A stretch of 64,000 nucleotides of DNA from an uncultured Marivita sp. (GTDB taxonomy: Bacteria > Pseudomonadota > Alphaproteobacteria > Rhodobacterales > Rhodobacteraceae). This document shows positions 60,717 to 64,000 of this stretch, in pieces; positions within the stretch are counted from its first letter, which is position 1; each line of letters begins with the position of its first letter. Both the position numbers and the translations under genes were made by a program. The stretch lies in NCBI RefSeq assembly GCF_947488135.1, contig NZ_CANKYW010000001.1, positions 558,001 through 622,000 on the forward strand, in the 5' to 3' direction. The notes beneath the pieces were generated by a model. That model made no database searches. It saw only the letters and a list, made by a program, of their open reading frames with translations, and was not told the origin of the DNA.

Positions 60717-60721
60717 CTACG
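60649..60721. repeat. 25-bp inverted repeat of the GTAGGGTGCGTG type
   Basis: Left arm 60649-60673 starts CGTAGGGTGCGTG and ends CACGCACC; right arm 60697-60721 is its reverse complement with only the four central bases differing. The spacer is 23 bases. GTAGGGTGCGTG-type repeats are known as dispersed elements in many proteobacteria. The right arm contains the TAG stop of the DUF2442 gene. Confidence 0.78.
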
Positions 60722-60953
60722 CCGCGTCTCCAGTTGCTGCGCGGCCTTCCAGCAAGGCCGAAACTGAAACATCCTCGTCCAGCGCCTCCCAATGCAGGCC
60801 AAAGGCACTGATCTGAACCGCGCCCAATTGTTCGAGCGTTGCGTTGTCCAGTCTTGGAAACCACGCCAAAGGCACACCCAGAGTTCGGCCGTCGGATAGG
60901 GAGACCCACATCCTGCTTTCGTCAAATGTTACGTCAGTTGCCGAAATGGTCAT
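60717..60953 (-). CDS. DUF2442 protein of a DUF4160/DUF2442 pair
   Basis: A 78-residue protein with the DUF2442 core MTISATDVTFDESRMWVSLSDGRTLGVPLAWFPRL. The family pairs with DUF4160 and has been proposed as the antitoxin partner of a type II-like module; that is not proven. Its ATG lies inside the end of the DUF4160 gene (20-base overlap), so both are co-translated. Its last codons lie in the inverted repeat at 60697-60721. Confidence 0.85.
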   Translation of the reverse strand: MTISATDVTFDESRMWVSLSDGRTLGVPLAWFPRLDNATLEQLGAVQISAFGLHWEALDEDVSVSALLEGRAATGDAA

Positions 60954-61176
60954 ACCACGTATCCTCGATCAGATGACGATGCTCGGAAATCATCGCAGCC
61001 AGGGCGCGTAAAGTACGGGGATCAAACCCGTCGCTTCGCTCGATGCTGACCGGGTGAAGCCAGAACTTCGCTTCGCCACCGCCTTTCATCACATGGATAT
61101 GGACCGGTTCACGCGGATCGCCTTCGTTGGAATAGAAGAAGAACCGGAAACCGGAATGACGAAAGACCGTTGGCAA
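60934..61176 (-). CDS. DUF4160 protein of a DUF4160/DUF2442 pair
   Basis: An 80-residue protein of the DUF4160 family: FRFFFYSNEGDPREPVHIHVMKGG and a C-terminal helix ending DTWYDHFGN. The start is a TTG at 61174-61176, matching the family's MPTV beginning. DUF4160 may be the toxin-like half of the pair; there is no experiment known to me that shows this. The upstream 100 bases are AT-rich compared with neighbours and may hold a promoter. Confidence 0.85.
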   Translation of the reverse strand: MPTVFRHSGFRFFFYSNEGDPREPVHIHVMKGGGEAKFWLHPVSIERSDGFDPRTLRALAAMISEHRHLIEDTWYDHFGN

Positions 61177-61286
61177 GGGGACGATACCATGAGTTCATTG
61201 CGAACTCACGCTAAAGGTAAATGTCCTAAGATTAGGTGAAGTCGAAAAAATGAAAGGCGTTCGATATCACTTAAGCTACCGCGGTC

Positions 61287-63089
61287 TCACCCATCCATCT
61301 TCAACGCCGAGATAAACGCTTCCTGCGGGATATCGACCTTGCCGAACTGGCGCATCTTCTTCTTGCCGGCCTTCTGCTTTTCCAGAAGCTTCTTCTTCCG
61401 GGTGGCGTCGCCGCCATAGCATTTGGCGGTCACGTCCTTACGCAACGCAGCTAAGGTCTCGCGCGCGATGACCTTGCCGCCGATGGCCGCTTGGATCGGG
61501 ATCTTGAACATGTGGCGCGGGATCAGGTCCTTGAGTTTTTCGCACATCGCCCGGCCACGCGTCTCCGCGCGGTCGCGGTGGACCATTGTTGACAAAGCAT
61601 CCACGGGTTCGTCGTTCACCAGGATCTGCATCTTGACGAGGTTGTCCTCGCGGTAGCCGATCATCTGGTAGTCGAAGCTGGCATAGCCCTTGGTGACGGA
61701 TTTCAGACGGTCGTAGAAATCGAACACCACCTCGTTCAGCGGCAGGTCATAGACCACCATCGCCCGGTTGCCGACATAGGTCAGATCGAGCTGAAGCCCG
61801 CGCCGGTCCTGGCAGAGCTTGAGCACGTCGCCCAGGTATTCGTCCGGCACGAGGATCGACGCCTTGATGCGGGGCTCTTCGATATGGTCGATGGTGGACG
61901 GGTCGGGCATGTCGGCGGGGTTGTGCAATTCCAGCATCTCCCCGTCCTTGGTGTAGACGTGGTAGATCACCGACGGCGCCGTGGTGATCAGGTCGATGTC
62001 GTATTCGCGCTCCAAACGGTCGCGCACCACTTCGAGGTGCAACAGTCCAAGGAAGCCGCAGCGAAACCCGAAGCCAAGCGCGGCCGAGGTTTCCATCTCG
62101 GAAGTGAAGGACGCGTCATTCAGCGACAGCTTCTCAATCGCGCCGCGCATGTCTTCGAAATCGTTGGCATCCACCGGGAACAACCCGCAGAACACCACCG
62201 GGATCGACGGTTTGAAGCCGGGCAGGGCAACTTCGCAGCCCTTTTTCTCGGTCGTGATCGTGTCGCCGACACGGGTATCACTGACCTGCTTGATCTGCGC
62301 GGTGATATAGCCGATCTCGCCGGGGCCAAGCTCTTTGACCTCCTGCATCGCGGGGCGGTACACGCCGATCCGGTCGATGTCGTAGGTTCCGCCGGTCTTC
62401 ATCATCTTGATGCGTTGGCCCTTTTTCAGAACCCCGTCGATGACGCGGACGATGACGACGACGCCCAGATACGGGTCGTATTTGCTGTCCACCAGCATCG
62501 CCTTGAGTGGCTTCGTCGGGTCGCCCTCGTGCGGCGGCGGCAGGCGCTTGACGATGGCTTCCAGCACCGCCGGAATACCGACGCCTGTCTTGGCCGAAAT
62601 CTCCAGCGCATCGGACGCGTCAATGCCGATCACATCCTCGATCTGCTCTTTCACGCGCTCGGGTTCCGAGGCGGGCAGGTCGATCTTGTTGAGCACCGGC
62701 ACGATCTCGTGATCCGCGTCGATGGCGGTATAGACGTTCGCCAGCGTCTGCGCCTCGACGCCTTGGGTGGCGTCGACGACCAGCAGCGACCCTTCAACGG
62801 CGCGCATGGAGCGGCTGACTTCGTAGGCGAAGTCCACGTGCCCGGGCGTGTCGATCAGGTTGAGGATATAAACCTCGCCATCCTCGGCCTTGTATTCGAT
62901 CCGAACCGTGTTGGCCTTGATCGTGATGCCGCGCTCGCGCTCGATATCCATCGAGTCGAGCAGCTGCTCCTTCATCTCCCGTTCCGTCACGGTGTTCGTG
63001 GATTGGATCAGCCGGTCGGCCAGGGTGGATTTCCCGTGGTCGATATGGGCAACGATGGAGAAATTGCGGATGTGCGAAAGCTCTGTCAT
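61287..63089 (-). CDS. lepA: Elongation factor 4 (back-translocating GTPase)
   Basis: A 600-residue GTPase. G1 is HIDHGKST, G3 DTPGH, G4 NKID, and the LepA-specific C-terminal domain ends [27 protein letters not shown]. LepA binds ribosomes that stall in translocation. The ATG at 63089 is set by homology; a longer frame to 63296 runs into the upstream region. It ends before an AT-rich 110-base gap to the DUF4160 gene. Confidence 0.97.
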   Translation of the reverse strand: MTELSHIRNFSIVAHIDHGKSTLADRLIQSTNTVTEREMKEQLLDSMDIERERGITIKANTVRIEYKAEDGEVYILNLIDTPGHVDFAYEVSRSMRAVEGSLLVVDATQGVEAQTLANVYTAIDADHEIVPVLNKIDLPASEPERVKEQIEDVIGIDASDALEISAKTGVGIPAVLEAIVKRLPPPHEGDPTKPLKAMLVDSKYDPYLGVVVIVRVIDGVLKKGQRIKMMKTGGTYDIDRIGVYRPAMQEVKELGPGEIGYITAQIKQVSDTRVGDTITTEKKGCEVALPGFKPSIPVVFCGLFPVDANDFEDMRGAIEKLSLNDASFTSEMETSAALGFGFRCGFLGLLHLEVVRDRLEREYDIDLITTAPSVIYHVYTKDGEMLELHNPADMPDPSTIDHIEEPRIKASILVPDEYLGDVLKLCQDRRGLQLDLTYVGNRAMVVYDLPLNEVVFDFYDRLKSVTKGYASFDYQMIGYREDNLVKMQILVNDEPVDALSTMVHRDRAETRGRAMCEKLKDLIPRHMFKIPIQAAIGGKVIARETLAALRKDVTAKCYGGDATRKKKLLEKQKAGKKKMRQFGKVDIPQEAFISALKMDG

Positions 63090-63262
63090 GGGCCGGATAT
63101 GATGCGGTTTTGGGGTCTGGTCAAGGTGGCGCGAAAGGCGGGCGCGGATTGACAAAAGGTGATTTGAAAACAGCTTTGGTTTCGGGCATCCTGAGGTCAG
63201 GCGAAGAACTGCAAAGCCGGGCAGAAGACCCGGCGCGGTATGAGCGGAAGCGAGCAGGCAAC

Positions 63263-63610
63263 ATGAGATTTTTGGCGGCACTCCTGATGACGGCACTGGT
63301 TGCCGGATGTGGTGGAAACCGGATCGACCGGAGCGACGGTGTCGTCGTGACCCGATTATCGACCGGACCGATCAGCCGGGCGTGCCTGTCGTCGGATCGC
63401 CAGGCGCGCAATTCGCAGTTGTGTGGCTGCATCCAGACCGTTGCGAACCAATCGCTGTCTGGTGCGGATCAACGCAAGGCGTCGCGGTTTTTTAAGGACC
63501 CGCAGCGCGCCCATGACGTCTGGATGTCGCAAACCCCTTCGGACGATGCGTTCTGGGAACGGTACAAGGTGTTCGCGGCGCGGTCAGAACAATTCTGCCG
63601 CGGTTACTGA
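63263..63610 (+). CDS. Small lipoprotein of unknown function
   Basis: A 115-residue protein with a lipobox LVAGC (residues 12-16), so it should be lipidated and anchored in a membrane. The mature part has several cysteines (ACLSSDR, LCGCIQT) and the conserved-looking segment [21 protein letters not shown], close relatives of which occur in Rhodobacteraceae. The ATG at 63263 has a weak ribosome site. It diverges from lepA and its stop overlaps that of the convergent esterase gene by 7 bases. Confidence 0.78.
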   Translation: MRFLAALLMTALVAGCGGNRIDRSDGVVVTRLSTGPISRACLSSDRQARNSQLCGCIQTVANQSLSGADQRKASRFFKDPQRAHDVWMSQTPSDDAFWERYKVFAARSEQFCRGY

Positions 63611-64000
63611 TCCCGGTCCAGAAACGCCCGCACCGACGCTTCGAACTCACGCGGCGTTTCGGCGTGGAGCCAATGACCCGCCTCGGGGATTTTCGCGAAG
63701 CGCGCCTTGGGGAACAGGCTCTTGATGGTGGGCCGGTGATCGGCGCTGACATAGTCGGACAACGCACCGGACAGGAAAAGCGTCGGCTTGTCGAATGTTC
63801 CGCCGATCTCGGGAAAGCCGAGGATCTTGTCCATCTCAGCGGCAAGAGCGTCGAGATTCAGCTTCCACCGCTTTCCCTTCACATCCAGCGACTGCGTGAA
63901 GAACGCCTGCAAGGTCGGGTCTTCCACAATCCGCGCGAGTTGCGCTGCGGCGTCAGACCGTTTTTCGACCTGCGACAGATCAACCGCGCGCATCGCTTCG
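63604..64000 (-). CDS. Alpha/beta hydrolase (YbfF-like), C-terminal end (partial)
   Basis: The frame runs off the right edge of the window; at least 130 residues are present. The C-terminal part shows the catalytic aspartate region FLSGALSDYVSADHRP and the late histidine in EAGHWLHAETP, so the nucleophile serine is outside. This fits small acyl esterases such as YbfF. The methionine at 63993 is internal, since two more in-frame codons precede it. Confidence 0.8.
   Translation of the reverse strand, partial: EAMRAVDLSQVEKRSDAAAQLARIVEDPTLQAFFTQSLDVKGKRWKLNLDALAAEMDKILGFPEIGGTFDKPTLFLSGALSDYVSADHRPTIKSLFPKARFAKIPEAGHWLHAETPREFEASVRAFLDRDQ

Noticed and set aside
60434-60811. Short frames in the gap before the DUF2442 gene on both strands
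   Set aside because: They overlap the inverted repeat and each other, have odd composition and no ribosome sites; I treat the region as intergenic.
1-64000. CRISPR arrays, rRNA, tRNA genes, integrases or insertion sequences
   Set aside because: I looked for repeats with regular spacers, TPsiC-like GGTTCGAAnCC motifs in gaps and transposase-like proteins, and found none that hold up; sites such as GGTTCGAAC near 24530 lie inside genes.

Overview
The window reads as chromosomal DNA of a GC-rich alphaproteobacterium of the Rhodobacteraceae/Roseobacter group. The evidence is the combination of a TrcR (DUF1013) cell-cycle regulator, COQ9, a class I lysyl-tRNA synthetase, a vitamin B12-dependent ribonucleotide reductase, a Hint-domain protein with a lamin-tail domain, a MocR/DUF1127 divergent pair, FNR-type boxes and the dnaX-ybaB-recR block. 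It is mostly ordinary core genome. No rRNA, tRNA, CRISPR array, integrase or insertion sequence was found.

Layout. 0-2 kb: end of nrdJ, then ihfB, a LapA-like protein and trpF in one direction. 2-8.5 kb: pyrD with a DUF952 gene, a secreted 5'-nucleotidase, a MerR/cation-efflux divergent pair with a clear operator, an HMCES-type protein and a D-lactate-type FAD oxidase. 8.5-12.9 kb: a four-gene sugar ABC transporter operon. 13-25.3 kb: a catabolic, horizontally flexible-looking stretch with acyl-CoA synthetase, amidase plus a dithiol ArsR sensor, an odd enolase-superfamily protein, a zinc alcohol dehydrogenase, a TetA-like efflux pump, an enol-lactonase-like hydrolase, a PLP dehydratase, a second hydrolase, a haloacid dehalogenase and a LysR regulator divergent from an aldo/keto reductase. 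26-30 kb: rpsU, COQ9, RNase T2, TrcR. 30-34 kb: rhodanese and persulfide dioxygenase-like pair, a LprI-MliC protein and the LTD-Hint protein. 33.7-37 kb: dnaX, ybaB, recR. 37-45.3 kb: a molybdate-type HTH/PBP regulator, TrmO, a desaturase, a PLP decarboxylase, rplM-rpsI, GNAT and the MocR/DUF1127 pair. 45-51 kb: dacB, nadD, enoyl-CoA hydratase, thioesterase, TerB-like, lysS. 51-64 kb: HugZ-like, orphan ParA plus a partner gene, universal stress protein plus hemerythrin, meaB, a REP-rich 0.5 kb gap, rpmB, a copper pair, a class III sirtuin, a tyrosine phosphatase, DksA-like, a DUF4160/DUF2442 pair, lepA and the end of an esterase.

The less ordinary content is mostly in non-coding DNA and in a few proteins. 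There is a two-hairpin palindromic element present twice, with different flanking arms that still pair. A REP-like family occurs as a facing pair at 55.8-56.0 kb. A cluster of TGTRTCG repeats lies between the MocR and DUF1127 genes. An 11-bp inverted repeat can cover the dnaX ribosome binding site. FNR-type boxes precede the universal stress/hemerythrin genes and a 60-residue membrane protein. The enolase-superfamily protein lacks a canonical metal ligand. The persulfide-type ArsR sensor sits beside an amidase, about 13 kb from the persulfide-oxidising genes such regulators normally control.

Functional calls rest on reading motifs by eye; no database search was run. Most long open frames antisense to these genes are composition artefacts and are left out.
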